From contig NZ_RJRZ01000004.1 of NCBI RefSeq assembly GCF_003993775.1, positions 186,001 through 250,000 of the forward strand: a stretch of DNA of 64,000 nucleotides, given 5' to 3'. Source of the DNA: Frigidibacter oleivorans. GTDB lineage: Bacteria > Pseudomonadota > Alphaproteobacteria > Rhodobacterales > Rhodobacteraceae. Position 1 is the stretch's first letter; every line of letters starts with the position of its first letter. The translations under genes were made by a program, and so were the position numbers. Shown here in pieces: positions 25,595-34,370 of the stretch. The notes under the pieces were generated by a model. It had not been told where the DNA came from and ran no database searches. It worked only from the letters and a program-made list of their open reading frames with translations.

Positions 25595-25611
25595 AGCAAT
25601 CTTCGTGCCAA
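25595..25611 (-). promoter_or_regulatory. Sigma-54 (RpoN) promoter of the XRE regulator gene
   Basis: On the minus strand the sequence reads TTGGCACG-AAGA-TTGCT, matching YTGGCACG-N4-TTGCW at every defined position, with 10 bases between the invariant GG and GC. Transcription would start about 12 bp downstream, near 25584, leaving a short leader that holds the GAAGGAG ribosome binding site. The orientation and spacing to the gene are right. Confidence 0.78.
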
Positions 25612-25753
25612 GCGTAGGCTGACACGAAAAATTTCATCGGGCGGCGCGCCGCCCCCGCCCCATCCTGCAGTTGCAGCATCGCGGCGGGACCGCCGCCAGA
25701 GGCGATCCGAGCCGGCTGGCGGGAAGACGCCGATGCGCCGCAGGATGACGCTA

Positions 25754-25807
25754 GGTCACTGTGACCGCGCGGATTCGGTAGATTCGCAAAATGCGTCGCA
25801 AAACGCG
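25754..25807. promoter_or_regulatory. Palindrome and tandem direct repeat upstream of the sigma-54 promoter
   Basis: A perfect palindrome GGTCAC-T-GTGACC lies at 25754-25766, followed by two adjacent 12-bp direct repeats, TCGCAAAATGCG and TCGCAAAACGCG (25784-25807). They sit about 145-200 bp upstream of the sigma-54 promoter, the usual place for an enhancer-binding protein, and just past the 3' end of the LysR gene. The rest of the 254-bp gap shows only a GC-rich palindrome-like stretch near 25640. Confidence 0.4.
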
Positions 25808-25815
25808 AAGATCGG

Positions 25816-26664
25816 TCAGGTATAGGCGCTGGCGAGATCGTGCTTCAGCCGGTCCACCACCTCTCCGCGCTGCACCTGCGCATCATAGAGGCAGATCCGC
25901 GTCTGCCCCAGCGGCGGCAGGATGTTCCCGGCCTCGATCACGGCGCAGCCCGCCGGCACCACGCCCCGCATCCGCACGGTGACCGCAAGGTCGGCGGCGG
26001 CCGTCGTTTCCATCACCTGATCCGACTGGCCGGAATAGCCCAGTTCCCACGGGATGCCGGCGGCGTCGAGCGCGGCCAGCGCCCGGGTGCGGAAGATGCA
26101 CACCTCCTCGAAGGCCAGCCGCAGCGGGCGCCGCTGCCAGACCGTGCCCTCGGGCGCGCCGATCCAGACCAGATCGCGTTCGGCAAGGATCGCCCCGCCC
26201 TCGCCCGGCTGATCCTCGGTCGTCAGCATCAGGTCCAGCTCGCCCCGGGCGAACAGCTCGCGCAGGCGCAGGGTGAAGGACGAGACGAGGTTCACCCGGA
26301 CCCGCGGAAATTCCTGCGCATGGCGTTTCAGGATCGCCGGGATGACCGGGTAGACGATGTCATGCGGCACGCCCAGCCGGATCTCGCCCTCATAGGCCGC
26401 GCCCGTCATCCGCGCCAGCGCCTCGTCGTTCAGGCTCAGCATCCGGCGGGCATAGCCCATCAGCTGCTCGCCCTCGGGCGTCAGCGACAGCCGCCTTGCC
26501 GCGCGGCAGAAGAGGCCGAGCCCGAGACTGTCCTCCAGCCGCTTGATCTGCATCGAGACGGCCGATTGCGTCAGGTTCAGCAGCGAGGCCGCGCGGGTGA
26601 CGCCGCCGGCATCGGCCACCGTGACGAAGGACCGTAGGGCCGTCAGGTCGAGGTTCCGGGCCAT
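25816..26664 (-). CDS. LysR-family transcriptional regulator
   Basis: The 282-aa protein has a winged helix-turn-helix at the N-terminus (LTALRSFVTVADAGGVTRAASLLNLTQSAVSMQIKRLEDSLG) and a LysR substrate-binding domain. The ligand is not identifiable. The ATG at 26664 gives the normal LysR start; in-frame ATGs at 26697 and 26736 would lengthen it. It is divergent from the small DUF1127 gene, its most likely regulatory neighbour. Confidence 0.9.
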   Translation of the reverse strand: MARNLDLTALRSFVTVADAGGVTRAASLLNLTQSAVSMQIKRLEDSLGLGLFCRAARRLSLTPEGEQLMGYARRMLSLNDEALARMTGAAYEGEIRLGVPHDIVYPVIPAILKRHAQEFPRVRVNLVSSFTLRLRELFARGELDLMLTTEDQPGEGGAILAERDLVWIGAPEGTVWQRRPLRLAFEEVCIFRTRALAALDAAGIPWELGYSGQSDQVMETTAAADLAVTVRMRGVVPAGCAVIEAGNILPPLGQTRICLYDAQVQRGEVVDRLKHDLASAYT

Positions 26665-26788
26665 ATCAACATCCGTGATGAACAGGTCAGCAAACATTCG
26701 TTTCCAAGATGTGTCACGATCCGGCATCGTCATCAAGAGACTTCATCCTGACTCCCTCCACCATCACGAGACGTGAAAGGATAACCCG

Positions 26789-27007
26789 ATGTACCTCTTC
26801 TCGCTCGCCCGTCCGAAGCTGCCCCCGGGCCTGCGCCGGGTCGCCCTGCTGCCCGCGCTGGCGCGGATGCGCGCCGCCCGCCGCCAGCGCCGGCACCTGC
26901 TGATGCTCGACCCTCACCTGCTGGCCGATATCGGGCTGGACCGGGCGTCGGCCGAACGCGAGGCCGCCCGCCCCGCATGGGACGTTCCGCGGCATTGGCG
27001 GCAATAG
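26789..27007 (+). CDS. DUF1127 (YjiS-like) small protein
   Basis: This 72-aa arginine-rich protein ends in the DUF1127 core HLLADIGLDRASAEREAARPAWD. Short DUF1127 proteins in alphaproteobacteria influence RNA turnover and phosphate or carbon physiology, but this longer copy has no known role. The AAAGGA site precedes the ATG. It shares a 124-bp divergent promoter region with the LysR gene. Confidence 0.85.
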   Translation: MYLFSLARPKLPPGLRRVALLPALARMRAARRQRRHLLMLDPHLLADIGLDRASAEREAARPAWDVPRHWRQ

Positions 27008-27174
27008 CCCCGCCGGCGCGGGCCGGGCGGGGGGCGCAAAGCTCACCCGCAGGTTCGCATTTCGGCCCGCCTGCGGCGCCAAGACCCTTGAACCCAAAGG
27101 CAGGCTTGCCGATATTCGTTGCAATCCATGCGCAACTGCGCAGGGATCAGGGAACGCAATTTTCGGAGGCTTCA

Positions 27175-27921
27175 ATGGCTGACTTGAACACGATGCGCGC
27201 CGGCCGGGTTGGAGCCGGCACGCTGCGCGTCGACGCAGGACTGAAGGCGCATATGAACAAGGTCTACGGGCTGATGTCCGTGGCCATGCTGATCACTGCC
27301 CTCTCGGCCTGGGCGATTGCCGGGCTCGCCGTCGGGCCCGACGGCGCGCCCACCGCGCTCGGCCAGGCGATCTATTTCTCGCCGCTGAAGTGGGTCATCA
27401 TGTTCGCCCCGCTCGCGGTGGTCTTCGGCTTCGGCGCGATGATCAACCGGATGTCGGCCGCCACCGCGCAACTGGTGTTCTATGTCTACGCGGTGCTGAT
27501 GGGCCTGTCGCTGTCGTCGATCTTCCTGGTCTTCACCGGGGTGTCGATCGCGCAGACCTTCCTCGTGACCGCCATCGCCTTCGCGGGCCTGTCGCTCTAC
27601 GGCTACACCACCAAGCGCGACCTGTCGGCGATGGGCTCCTTCCTGATCATGGGCCTGATCGGCCTGATCGTCGCCTCGATCGTGAACATCTTCCTCGCCT
27701 CCTCGGCGGTGGCCTTCGCGATCTCGGCGATCGGCGTGCTGATCTTCGCGGGCCTGACCGCCTTCGACACGCAGCGCATCAAGGTCGAATACCTGCAGCA
27801 TGCGCAGATGGGCGATGGCGAGTGGCTGGCGAAGTCGGCGATCATGGGGGCGCTGAACCTCTACCTCGACTTCCTCAACCTGTTCATGTTCCTGCTGCAG
27901 TTCATGGGCAACCGGGAATAA
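27175..27921 (+). CDS. Bax inhibitor-1/YccA family membrane protein
   Basis: The 248-aa protein has a short cytoplasmic N-terminus and about seven transmembrane helices. GLTAFDTQRIK is the BI-1 signature near the C-terminal end, with an Asp that in homologues takes part in a pH-sensitive ion pore. Bacterial homologues affect membrane protein quality control and Ca2+ leak. A CGGAGG site precedes the ATG, and a terminator follows the gene. Confidence 0.93.
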   Translation: MADLNTMRAGRVGAGTLRVDAGLKAHMNKVYGLMSVAMLITALSAWAIAGLAVGPDGAPTALGQAIYFSPLKWVIMFAPLAVVFGFGAMINRMSAATAQLVFYVYAVLMGLSLSSIFLVFTGVSIAQTFLVTAIAFAGLSLYGYTTKRDLSAMGSFLIMGLIGLIVASIVNIFLASSAVAFAISAIGVLIFAGLTAFDTQRIKVEYLQHAQMGDGEWLAKSAIMGALNLYLDFLNLFMFLLQFMGNRE

Positions 27922-27962
27922 CCCGCCCGGAAAGACCCGCCTCATTGCGGGACGGACATTCG

Positions 27963-27991
27963 GGGGCCGGTGCGACAGCGCCGGCCCCTTT
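27963..27991 (+). terminator. Terminator after the Bax-inhibitor gene
   Basis: An 11-bp stem, GGGGCCGGTGC with GCGCCGGCCCC, closes a GACA loop and is followed by TTT. It stands 41 bp past the stop codon, and can also serve the convergent P-loop gene. Confidence 0.75.
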
Positions 27992-28018
27992 CGCATCCGT
28001 CGCCGGGATGGCAGTGGA

Positions 28019-28483
28019 TCAGGCTACGGGCACGGCCCCGTCCGGGGGCAGCACCGCCAGCAGGTCGCGCACCGCCCCCGGCCCGCCAAGCCGCATCACC
28101 CGGCGCGCCCTTGCCTCGGCCTTCAGCAGCGCGGCATGGCGCGACCGCAGGTCGAGCCCGTGGAACAGCCCCGCCCGCAGTTCGGCCCGCAGCCGCGCCG
28201 CAGGCTCCCCCCGCCGCGCCAGCCGCCACAGCCGCAGCGCCAGCGGCATGTCCAGCCAGATGACCAGATCCGCCGCCGCGGCCGCCACCGCCTCGCAGCG
28301 CGCGCCCTCGGCCGCGATCACCCAGGCGGGGCCGGCGCAGACCGCGCGCGCCCAAGCCTCGCGCGCCGCGGGCGCGGTCCCCGGTTCGGGCCGGTGCACC
28401 GCCAGCGCCATCCGGTCGCCCAGCGTTTCCGCCAGCGCGGCCTTGCCCGCGCCCGCCGCCCCAACGATCGCCACCCGCTGCAT
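28019..28483 (-). CDS. Small P-loop NTPase, AAA/nucleotide-kinase-like
   Basis: This 154-aa protein opens with MQRVAIVGAAGAGKAALAE, a Walker A loop (Gly8 to Lys14) in which the usual Ser/Thr after Lys is Ala. A Walker B-like LVIWLDMP and a basic helical segment follow, as in small adenylate-kinase-like ATPases of alphaproteobacteria. The substrate is unknown. GGGAGGG precedes the ATG at 28483. Confidence 0.75.
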   Translation of the reverse strand: MQRVAIVGAAGAGKAALAETLGDRMALAVHRPEPGTAPAAREAWARAVCAGPAWVIAAEGARCEAVAAAAADLVIWLDMPLALRLWRLARRGEPAARLRAELRAGLFHGLDLRSRHAALLKAEARARRVMRLGGPGAVRDLLAVLPPDGAVPVA

Positions 28484-28604
28484 GCCTGCCCTCCCCGGCA
28501 CGGCCTCCGCGCCGCGCCGCCCGGCGCCGCGCCTTCCCTCGCGCCATCTTGCGCGCCCGGTCGCCACAGGCAAGGGCCGGATGAGGCGCCGCAGCCGCAT
28601 GACG

Positions 28605-28634
28605 AAAGGCCGCGCCCTTGCGGGACACGGCCTT
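28605..28634 (-). terminator. Terminator after rpmG
   Basis: On the minus strand AAGGCCGTGTCCC, a GCAA loop and GGGCGCGGCCTTT form a stem of about 12 bp with a few G-U pairs, followed by TTTC. It lies 40 bp downstream of the rpmG stop. Confidence 0.72.
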
Positions 28635-28673
28635 CGGATCGGCAGGCGCGCAGACCGCGCCGGAGGGCAGACC

Positions 28674-28841
28674 TTACTTGATCTTGCCTTCCTTGTATTC
28701 GACATGCTTGCGCACGACCGGGTCGTACTTGTTGACCGTCATCTTCTCGGTCATGGTGCGGGCATTCTTCTTGGTCACGTAGAAGTGCCCGGTGCCCGCC
28801 GTCGAGTTCAGACGGATCTTGATCGTCGTCGGCTTCGCCAT
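28674..28841 (-). CDS. rpmG: 50S ribosomal protein L33
   Basis: The 55-aa protein starts [26 protein letters not shown] and matches L33 along its length. It lacks the four-cysteine zinc pattern (C- form), so it does not depend on zinc. The frame continues upstream, but the ATG at 28841 gives the conserved start. It follows rnpB on the same strand. Confidence 0.97.
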
Positions 28842-28994
28842 TTTCGTCTCCTGCAGCCGGGCGGCAGTCGCAGTGTCGCCCCGCCCCTCAAATCCTTGAA
28901 GCCCGCCTTTTACCGATGGCCGGGCCAGAGTCAACCGCCTTTGCCCCTCGCGGCGCGGCTATTTTGGCCCCCCGGACCGGGCGGGGGAAATCAT

Positions 28995-29409
28995 GCGCGG
29001 ATGGCCTGTAAGCCGGATTCTGTCCGGGGGCGCGAACCCCCTGGATGACCATTCCTCTCGCCCCGCCCTTGCGGACGGGGTCCAGCTGCCAACCCGGGCC
29101 TCTCGGGCCGAAGCATCCCTGCGGCGGACCGGTTGCCCGCTCCCCGCACGAGGCCCCTATTCGGCATTGCTCCCGGTGGGGCTTGCCGTGCCGTCCCTGT
29201 TGCCAGGTCCGCGGTGGGCTCTTGCCCCACCGTTTCACCCTTGCCCGCGACGGATCGCGGGCGGTCTCTTCTCTGTGGCGCTTTCCCTCGGGTTTCCCCG
29301 GCCGGGCGTTACCCGGCACCGTTGCTTCGTGGAGTCCGGACTTTCCTCGCCTGCCCAGGTATCCGCGGAACGGACCTGTGGGCAGCCGCGGTCATCCGGC
29401 CATCCGCGC
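28995..29409 (-). ncRNA. rnpB: RNase P RNA
   Basis: This minus-strand RNA of about 415 nt is the catalytic RNA of RNase P, which trims tRNA 5' leaders. The 5' end GCGCGGATGGCC pairs with the 3' end GGCCATCCGCGC to form helix P1. Conserved core sequences are clear: GAGGAAAGTCCGGACTCC near the 5' end, and CAGAATCCGGCTTACAGGCC at the 3' end. The ends are placed by the P1 pairing and may be off by a few bases. It starts 10 bp past the amidase stop codon, so its promoter probably lies inside that gene. Confidence 0.96.
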
Positions 29410-29418
29410 CCGCGCTGC

Positions 29419-30204
29419 CTACGCGCGCGCCACCCCCGCGTCAACATCCCGCTGCGGCCAGCGCGCCGCCAGTTCCGCCGCGATGGCCCCGTCGATCCCG
29501 TCCGCCGGACCGGTGGCGCCGGGCCGGAACCGCAGCCGGAAGGCCGCCAGCAGATCCGCCGCCGGCACCGCCGCGACCGGATAGCCGAACCGGCCCAGAT
29601 CGGTCCCGAGCCGCCCCATCTTCTGTTCGGATATATCCTCGGGGGGTGAACTGGCCGGAACGGCCAGGAGGGGGGCAGACGGCCCCCCTGCCCCGGTCAC
29701 CGACCCGATCCCCGGCCAGACCGACAGGCCCGACAGCGCCAGCCGCCGCCAGTCGAAGCGCGGGCCCGGATCGGTCTTGCGCCCCGGGGCCATGTCGGAA
29801 TGCGCGATCACGCCTTCGGGGGGGATGGACCAGCGGGCCAGAAGGCCGGCCAGCAGCCGTTCCAGCGCCGCCATCTGCGGCTCGGCGAACGGCCCCTCGC
29901 CGGGATGGTCCAGCTCGATCCCGATCGAGCGGGAATTGACGTCGCTTGCGCCGCCCCATTCCCCCGCGCCCGCATGCCAGGCGCGCAGCTCTTCGGGCAC
30001 CAGCGCCTCGGCCGTCCCGTCCCGCGCGATCAGCCAATGCGCCGACACCTCTGCCGCCGGATCGCACAGCCGCGCCCTGGCCGAGGCCGCATCGGCCATC
30101 GCCGTATAATGGATCACCACCAGCCGGGGCGTCAGCCCGCCGCGCCGCGGCCCGTGATTGGGCGAGGCGGGATGAGAGGGGGCCGGACGGTCCGGCGCCG
30201 TCAT
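29419..30204 (-). CDS. AmpD-like N-acetylmuramoyl-L-alanine amidase with a repeat-encoded insertion
   Basis: The 261-aa amidase_2 protein cleaves the muramyl-L-Ala bond of recycled anhydro-muropeptides or peptidoglycan. Zinc and catalytic residues are visible: His32 (VIHYTA), Glu97 (GIELDHPG), His135 (AHSDM) and Asp145 (GRKTDPG). It lacks a signal peptide, as AmpD does. Residues about 171-197 come from a copy of the dispersed repeat that reads through in frame, between SVWPG and LGRFGYPV, where relatives need no extra segment. The start ATG at 30204 is 4 bp after the excalibur gene stop. Confidence 0.9.
   Translation of the reverse strand: MTAPDRPAPSHPASPNHGPRRGGLTPRLVVIHYTAMADAASARARLCDPAAEVSAHWLIARDGTAEALVPEELRAWHAGAGEWGGASDVNSRSIGIELDHPGEGPFAEPQMAALERLLAGLLARWSIPPEGVIAHSDMAPGRKTDPGPRFDWRRLALSGLSVWPGIGSVTGAGGPSAPLLAVPASSPPEDISEQKMGRLGTDLGRFGYPVAAVPAADLLAAFRLRFRPGATGPADGIDGAIAAELAARWPQRDVDAGVARA
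29617..29687 (+). repeat. Dispersed structured repeat, copy D, inside the amidase gene
   Basis: This unit reads TCTTCTGTTCGG, ATATATCCTCGGGGGGTGAA, a perfect stem CTGGCCG-GAA-CGGCCAG (29651-29667), then GGGGGGCAGACGGCCCCCC. It lies antisense to the amidase gene and is translated without a stop or frameshift, adding about 27 residues. It is closest to copy B (right half) and copy G. Confidence 0.82.
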
Positions 30205-30208
30205 CGGA

Positions 30209-31003
30209 TCAGCCGCGCGCCTGCTGGAAGGGCGTCGGATCCCAGTAGCAGGCAAAGCCGTCGCCATCGGGATCGAGGTTGCCCGGGTCGCGCTGCGGAC
30301 CGCCGCGGCGCAGGAACTCGATCTGCGCCAGATCCTGCGAGGCGTATTTGCCGCAGTTCCGCTGCCAGTTCGACAGATGCACGCTGGACCGCGACCAGAC
30401 CGGCTGGCCGAGCGTGTTGCCGGCATTCACCGCATATTCGGCGATGTTCGGGCCGGTTTCCGTCCGCTGCGGCAGCGCGGTCGGCGCCACCTGCTGATAG
30501 GCGGCGCGGTTCGCCTCGATCCGCGCGCGGTCGGACTCGATGGTCTCGCGCGCGGCGACGGCGGAAAAGTCGTTCTCGTCGGAAATCCGGGCGGACCCGG
30601 CGCCGCCCGGGCTGGCGGCCGGGGTCGCGCTGGCGGCGGCGATGGCCGCATTGGCGCTTGCCGGATAGCTGCTGGCATAGCCGCCGGCAGGGACCGCCGC
30701 GGCCGGCGCGGCATAGGGCACCGGGGCGGCATAGGGCACGGCGGCGGCCGGGGCCGCCGAGGAGGTGATCGGCCCGCTGGTGATGGGTCCGGTCGTGATC
30801 GGGCCCGAGGTGATGGGGCCGCCGGTGATCCCTCCGTTCAGCGGCGTGACGCTGCTGCCATAGCCGGGCTGCGCGCTCTGGCTGCGCAGATAGTCCTGAT
30901 AGCTCTGGCCGCTGTCGGGAACCGACGGCGCGCAGGCTGCCAGCAGCAGCGCGCCGCTCAGGGCTGCGCGCGGCAGGACGGGACGCGGAATGACAGGACG
31001 CAT
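30209..31003 (-). CDS. Excalibur-domain lipoprotein
   Basis: The 264-aa protein has a lipoprotein signal ending in LLAAC (Cys24). A repeat region of PITSGPITT-like units (about 62-85) and Ala/Pro-rich linker follow, then a C-terminal domain ending DPGNLDPDGDGFACYWDP, the excalibur calcium-binding-like motif, with cysteines that could pair. It is expected at the periplasmic face of the membrane; the function is unknown. It precedes the amidase gene by 4 bp, suggesting a joint envelope role. Confidence 0.85.
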   Translation of the reverse strand: MRPVIPRPVLPRAALSGALLLAACAPSVPDSGQSYQDYLRSQSAQPGYGSSVTPLNGGITGGPITSGPITTGPITSGPITSSAAPAAAVPYAAPVPYAAPAAAVPAGGYASSYPASANAAIAAASATPAASPGGAGSARISDENDFSAVAARETIESDRARIEANRAAYQQVAPTALPQRTETGPNIAEYAVNAGNTLGQPVWSRSSVHLSNWQRNCGKYASQDLAQIEFLRRGGPQRDPGNLDPDGDGFACYWDPTPFQQARG

Positions 31004-31037
31004 CGGAAACCCCCGAATCGACGCAATGCCGCGCCGG

Positions 31038-32525
31038 TTACCACCATTTGTCCGGCCGCGAAACGAATCCGGCGGCGCGTTCGAGTACGAATGCGTGATT
31101 GAGAAGGTCGCCCTCCTCCCACGGCCGGCCGATCAGCTGCAGCCCCAGCGGCAGGCCGCGCGCGTCCAGACCGGCGGGCACCGCGATGCCCGGCAGGCCG
31201 GCCAGGTTGACCGTCACCGTGAACACGTCGTTCAGATACATCGCCACCGGATCGGCATCGGCCATCTCGCCCAGACCGAAGGCGGCCGAGGGCGTGGCCG
31301 GCGTCAGGATCGCGTCGATGCCGGCCGCGAAGGCCTGTTCGAAATCGCGCTTGATCAGCGCGCGCACCTTGCGGGCGCGGTTGTAATAGGCGTCGTAGAA
31401 GCCCGCCGACAGCACATAGGTGCCGATCATCACCCGGCGCTGGACCTCCTTGCCGAAGCCCTCGGCGCGGGTCTTTTCGTACATCTCGGTGATGCCGTCG
31501 CCCTGCGCCAGCTTCGCGCGGTGGCCATAGCGCACCCCGTCATAGCGGGCGAGGTTCGACGAAGCCTCGGCGGGCGCCACGACATAGTAGGCAGGCAGCG
31601 CGTATTTCGTGTGCGGCAGCGAGATGTCCACGATCTCGGCCCCCGCGTCGCGCAGCATCTCGGCCCCGCGATGCCACAGCGCCTCGATCTCGGCGGGCAT
31701 GCCCTCCATGCGGTATTCGCGGGGGATGCCGATCTTCCGGCCGCGGATGTCGCCGGTCAGCGCCGCCTCGAAATCCGGCACCGGCAGGTCGGCCGAGGTC
31801 GAATCCTTCGGGTCCGGACCGGCCATCGCGCCCAGCATGATCGCGGCGTCGCGCACCGTCTTGGTCATCGGGCCGGCCTGGTCCAGCGACGAGGCGAAGG
31901 CGACGATGCCCCAGCGGCTGACCCGGCCATAGGTGGGCTTGATGCCGACGATGCCGGTGAAGGCCGCGGGCTGGCGGATCGACCCGCCGGTATCGGTGCC
32001 GGTCGCGGCAAGGCACAGATCCGCCGCCACCGCCGCCGCCGACCCGCCCGAGGACCCGCCGGGGGTCAGCGGCGCCGTGTCGTTGCCGCGCCGCCATGGG
32101 TTGACCGCCGGGCCGTAGCAGGCGCTTTCGTTGGACGAGCCCATGGCGAATTCGTCCATGTTCAGCTTGCCCAGCATCACCGCGCCCGCGTCGAACAGCT
32201 GCTGGGTGACGGTGGATTCGTATTCGGGGCGGAAGCCCTGCAGGATGCGGCTGGCCGCCTGCGACGGCACGCCCTTCGTGCAGAACAGGTCCTTGATGCC
32301 CAGCGGGATGCCGCACATCGCCGGCGCCTCGCCCGCCGCGATCCGGTCGTCCGCCGCGCGGGCCTGATCCATCGCGATCTCGGGCGTGGGGTGGACGAAG
32401 GCGTTCAGCGCCCCCGCCGCCTCGATCGCGGACAGGCAGGCCGCGGTCAGGTCGGTGGCCGTCGTCTCGCCCTTGCGCAGCGCGTCGCGCGCCTCGGCGA
32501 TGGTCAGCTGGTTCAGCGCGCTCAT
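31038..32525 (-). CDS. gatA: Asp-tRNA(Asn)/Glu-tRNA(Gln) amidotransferase subunit A
   Basis: This 495-aa amidase releases ammonia from glutamine for transamidation of mischarged Glu-tRNA(Gln)/Asp-tRNA(Asn). The Ser-cisSer-Lys triad is present: Lys78 ([10 protein letters not shown]), Ser158 ([11 protein letters not shown]) and Ser182 (TGGSIRQPA). Length and the C-terminal RPWEEGDLL fit GatA. Its ATG overlaps the gatC stop by 4 bp. gatB is not adjacent. Confidence 0.96.
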   Translation of the reverse strand: MSALNQLTIAEARDALRKGETTATDLTAACLSAIEAAGALNAFVHPTPEIAMDQARAADDRIAAGEAPAMCGIPLGIKDLFCTKGVPSQAASRILQGFRPEYESTVTQQLFDAGAVMLGKLNMDEFAMGSSNESACYGPAVNPWRRGNDTAPLTPGGSSGGSAAAVAADLCLAATGTDTGGSIRQPAAFTGIVGIKPTYGRVSRWGIVAFASSLDQAGPMTKTVRDAAIMLGAMAGPDPKDSTSADLPVPDFEAALTGDIRGRKIGIPREYRMEGMPAEIEALWHRGAEMLRDAGAEIVDISLPHTKYALPAYYVVAPAEASSNLARYDGVRYGHRAKLAQGDGITEMYEKTRAEGFGKEVQRRVMIGTYVLSAGFYDAYYNRARKVRALIKRDFEQAFAAGIDAILTPATPSAAFGLGEMADADPVAMYLNDVFTVTVNLAGLPGIAVPAGLDARGLPLGLQLIGRPWEEGDLLNHAFVLERAAGFVSRPDKWW

Positions 32526-32809
32526 TCGACCACCTTCGGCACGGCAAAGAACCCCTCGCGCGCATCGGGCGCGTTCGACAGCACCTTGTCGGGATAGCCG
32601 CCATCAGTTACCGCGTCGGCCCGCCGTTTCAGCCGCATCGGCGTGACCGAGGTCATCGGCTCCACCCCCTCGACATCCACCTCGTTCAGCTGCTCCATGA
32701 AGGTCAGGATCCCCGACAGTTCCTGCGCCAGCGCGGGCAGGTCCTCTTCCTTCACGGCGATGCGCGCCAGATGCGCGACCCGCCGGGCGGTGTCTGTGTC
32801 GATGGACAT
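32522..32809 (-). CDS. gatC: Asp-tRNA(Asn)/Glu-tRNA(Gln) amidotransferase subunit C
   Basis: The 95-aa linker subunit stabilises the GatA-GatB complex. It contains [42 protein letters not shown], the full GatC core. The ATG at 32809 gives the family length; it is coupled to gatA. Confidence 0.96.
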   Translation of the reverse strand: MSIDTDTARRVAHLARIAVKEEDLPALAQELSGILTFMEQLNEVDVEGVEPMTSVTPMRLKRRADAVTDGGYPDKVLSNAPDAREGFFAVPKVVE

Positions 32810-32862
32810 GGGCGGGTCTCCCTCGTGCCGGACAGCGTGCCGAAAAGCACATCGGGGCGGGT

Positions 32863-33546
32863 TTACGCGGCCCGCGCCCCGCCCGCAAGCCGGGCCGCGA
32901 GCATGTGGCGGCGCCAGACCTCGATCATCCAGCCCAGCATGACCGCGTTCAGCAGATGCCACAGGAAATGCGTCCCCAGCGGCAGCGCGGCGCAGACCGG
33001 CCCGTCGATGGTGCGGAAGAAGAGCGAGAGGACAAGGATGCCCGCGCCGATGGCCAGCCCCCGGGCGGTGTCCGGCGCGCGGCGGCGCAGCAGGAGCGCA
33101 TAGGCGAAGATCAGCACCGGCACCGGCGCGTAGCCCGCCGACGATCCGATGCCCGGCACCAGCTGCCACAGCGGCACCGTCAGCGCCGCATAGGGAATGA
33201 AGAGCGCCGTCACCACCCCCGCCAGCCACAGCGGCGCGCCGAAGAAATCGCGGGTGGCGGTGAAGACATAGAGCAGGATGAAGACAAGGATCGGCAGCAC
33301 GTCGGCGGTGCTGGCCCATTGCGTCGCATGGGTGTGGAACAGCCACGACCCGACGCCGATCACGAACAGCACGATGCACAGCGCCCGTCCCCGCCAGGCC
33401 CCCGGCATGTCGAGCGGCGCGATCCTGCGCCACATCACCGCCGCCGCCAGCAGGAAGGCGCCGTTCGTCACCGCGTTCACCGGCTCGGACCAGTAATCCG
33501 GGCCGGTCCGTTCGCAATAGGCGTCCACCCTGTCCGTCCAGGCCAT
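32863..33546 (-). CDS. Ceramidase-family (CREST) membrane protein
   Basis: The 227-aa protein has about seven transmembrane helices and the conserved polar residues of the alkaline ceramidase family: [24 protein letters not shown], and [19 protein letters not shown] near the end, with His/Asp residues that bind zinc in homologues. [19 protein letters not shown] at the start is also typical. It probably hydrolyses a lipid amide in the inner membrane; alphaproteobacterial substrates are not established. The ATG at 33546 follows GGGGGCGAAGGAA. It ends 53 bp before gatC. Confidence 0.87.
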   Translation of the reverse strand: MAWTDRVDAYCERTGPDYWSEPVNAVTNGAFLLAAAVMWRRIAPLDMPGAWRGRALCIVLFVIGVGSWLFHTHATQWASTADVLPILVFILLYVFTATRDFFGAPLWLAGVVTALFIPYAALTVPLWQLVPGIGSSAGYAPVPVLIFAYALLLRRRAPDTARGLAIGAGILVLSLFFRTIDGPVCAALPLGTHFLWHLLNAVMLGWMIEVWRRHMLAARLAGGARAA

Positions 33547-33605
33547 TTCCTTCGCCCCCGATCCCGCTACCATGGTCCAGGATAGACCCCGGACGGAGGA
33601 CTGCA

Positions 33606-34295
33606 ATGAAGATCACCTGGCTCGGCCATTCCGGCTTCCGCATCGAGATCGAGGGGGCGGTCCTGCTGCTCGACCCCTGGATGACCGGCAATCCCGTCTT
33701 CCCGGCCGACCGCCGCGCCGAGGCCATCAGCGGCGCCACCCATGTGCTGCTGACCCATGGCCATGGCGACCATGCCGCCGACGCGCTGGCCATCGCGACC
33801 GAGCTGAACATCCCCATCGCCTGCATGCATGAACTGGCCGAGATCTTCGGCGCCGAAGGGGCGGAGTGCATCGGTTTCGGCAAGGGCGGCACCGTCGATC
33901 TGGGCGGGGCGCAGGTGACGATGGTGAACGCGGTCCATTCCTCGAGCATCGACTTCAAGGGCGGCGTCACCTATGGCGGCACCCCCGCGGGCTTCATGAT
34001 CGCGGGCGAGGACCATGTGATCTATGTCTCGGGCGATACCGACGTGATGGCCGACATGGGCGTGTTCAACGACCTGCACAGTCCCGATATCGGCATCCTC
34101 GCCTGCGGCGGCCATTACACCATGGACATGCGCCGCGCCGCCTATGCGGCAAAGACGTTCTTCGACTTCAGGACGGTGTTCCCCTGCCACTACCGGACGT
34201 TCCCGCTGCTGGCGCAATCGGCGGCAGAGCTGGTCGAGGCGCTGCCCGGCGTCGACGTGCTTGTGCCGGAGGTGATGCAGGCGGTCGAGATCTGA
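33606..34295 (+). CDS. UPF0173 metal-dependent hydrolase
   Basis: This 229-aa metallo-beta-lactamase-fold protein carries [25 protein letters not shown] (zinc site), SSIDF, SGDTDVM and [11 protein letters not shown]. The family is widespread, with no firmly assigned substrate. CGGAGG lies close before the ATG. It is divergent from the ceramidase gene and converges with tadA. Confidence 0.93.
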   Translation: MKITWLGHSGFRIEIEGAVLLLDPWMTGNPVFPADRRAEAISGATHVLLTHGHGDHAADALAIATELNIPIACMHELAEIFGAEGAECIGFGKGGTVDLGGAQVTMVNAVHSSSIDFKGGVTYGGTPAGFMIAGEDHVIYVSGDTDVMADMGVFNDLHSPDIGILACGGHYTMDMRRAAYAAKTFFDFRTVFPCHYRTFPLLAQSAAELVEALPGVDVLVPEVMQAVEI

Positions 34296-34302
34296 CGGAG
34301 CC

Positions 34303-34350
34303 GGGGGGCCAGCCCCCCGCACCCCCCGGGATATTTCCGCCGACAAGAAG
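34303..34350 (-). repeat. Dispersed structured repeat, copy F (short form)
   Basis: On the plus strand this is a G-run/C-run hairpin CGGGGGGC-CA-GCCCCCCG (34303-34320), then CCCCCCGGGATATTTCCGCC and GACAAGAAG. It matches the left unit of copy B part by part. It fills the gap between convergent UPF0173 and tadA genes and may end transcription for both. Confidence 0.76.
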
Positions 34351-34370
34351 GGGCAGCCTTCGACGCCGCC

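Noticed and set aside
28888-29939. Several open frames on both strands over 28.9-29.6 kb, including one with MACKPDSVRGREPPG
   Set aside because: They lie on rnpB. The peptide from its 3' end is a known spurious translation of RNase P RNA; the P1 pairing and conserved core support the RNA instead.
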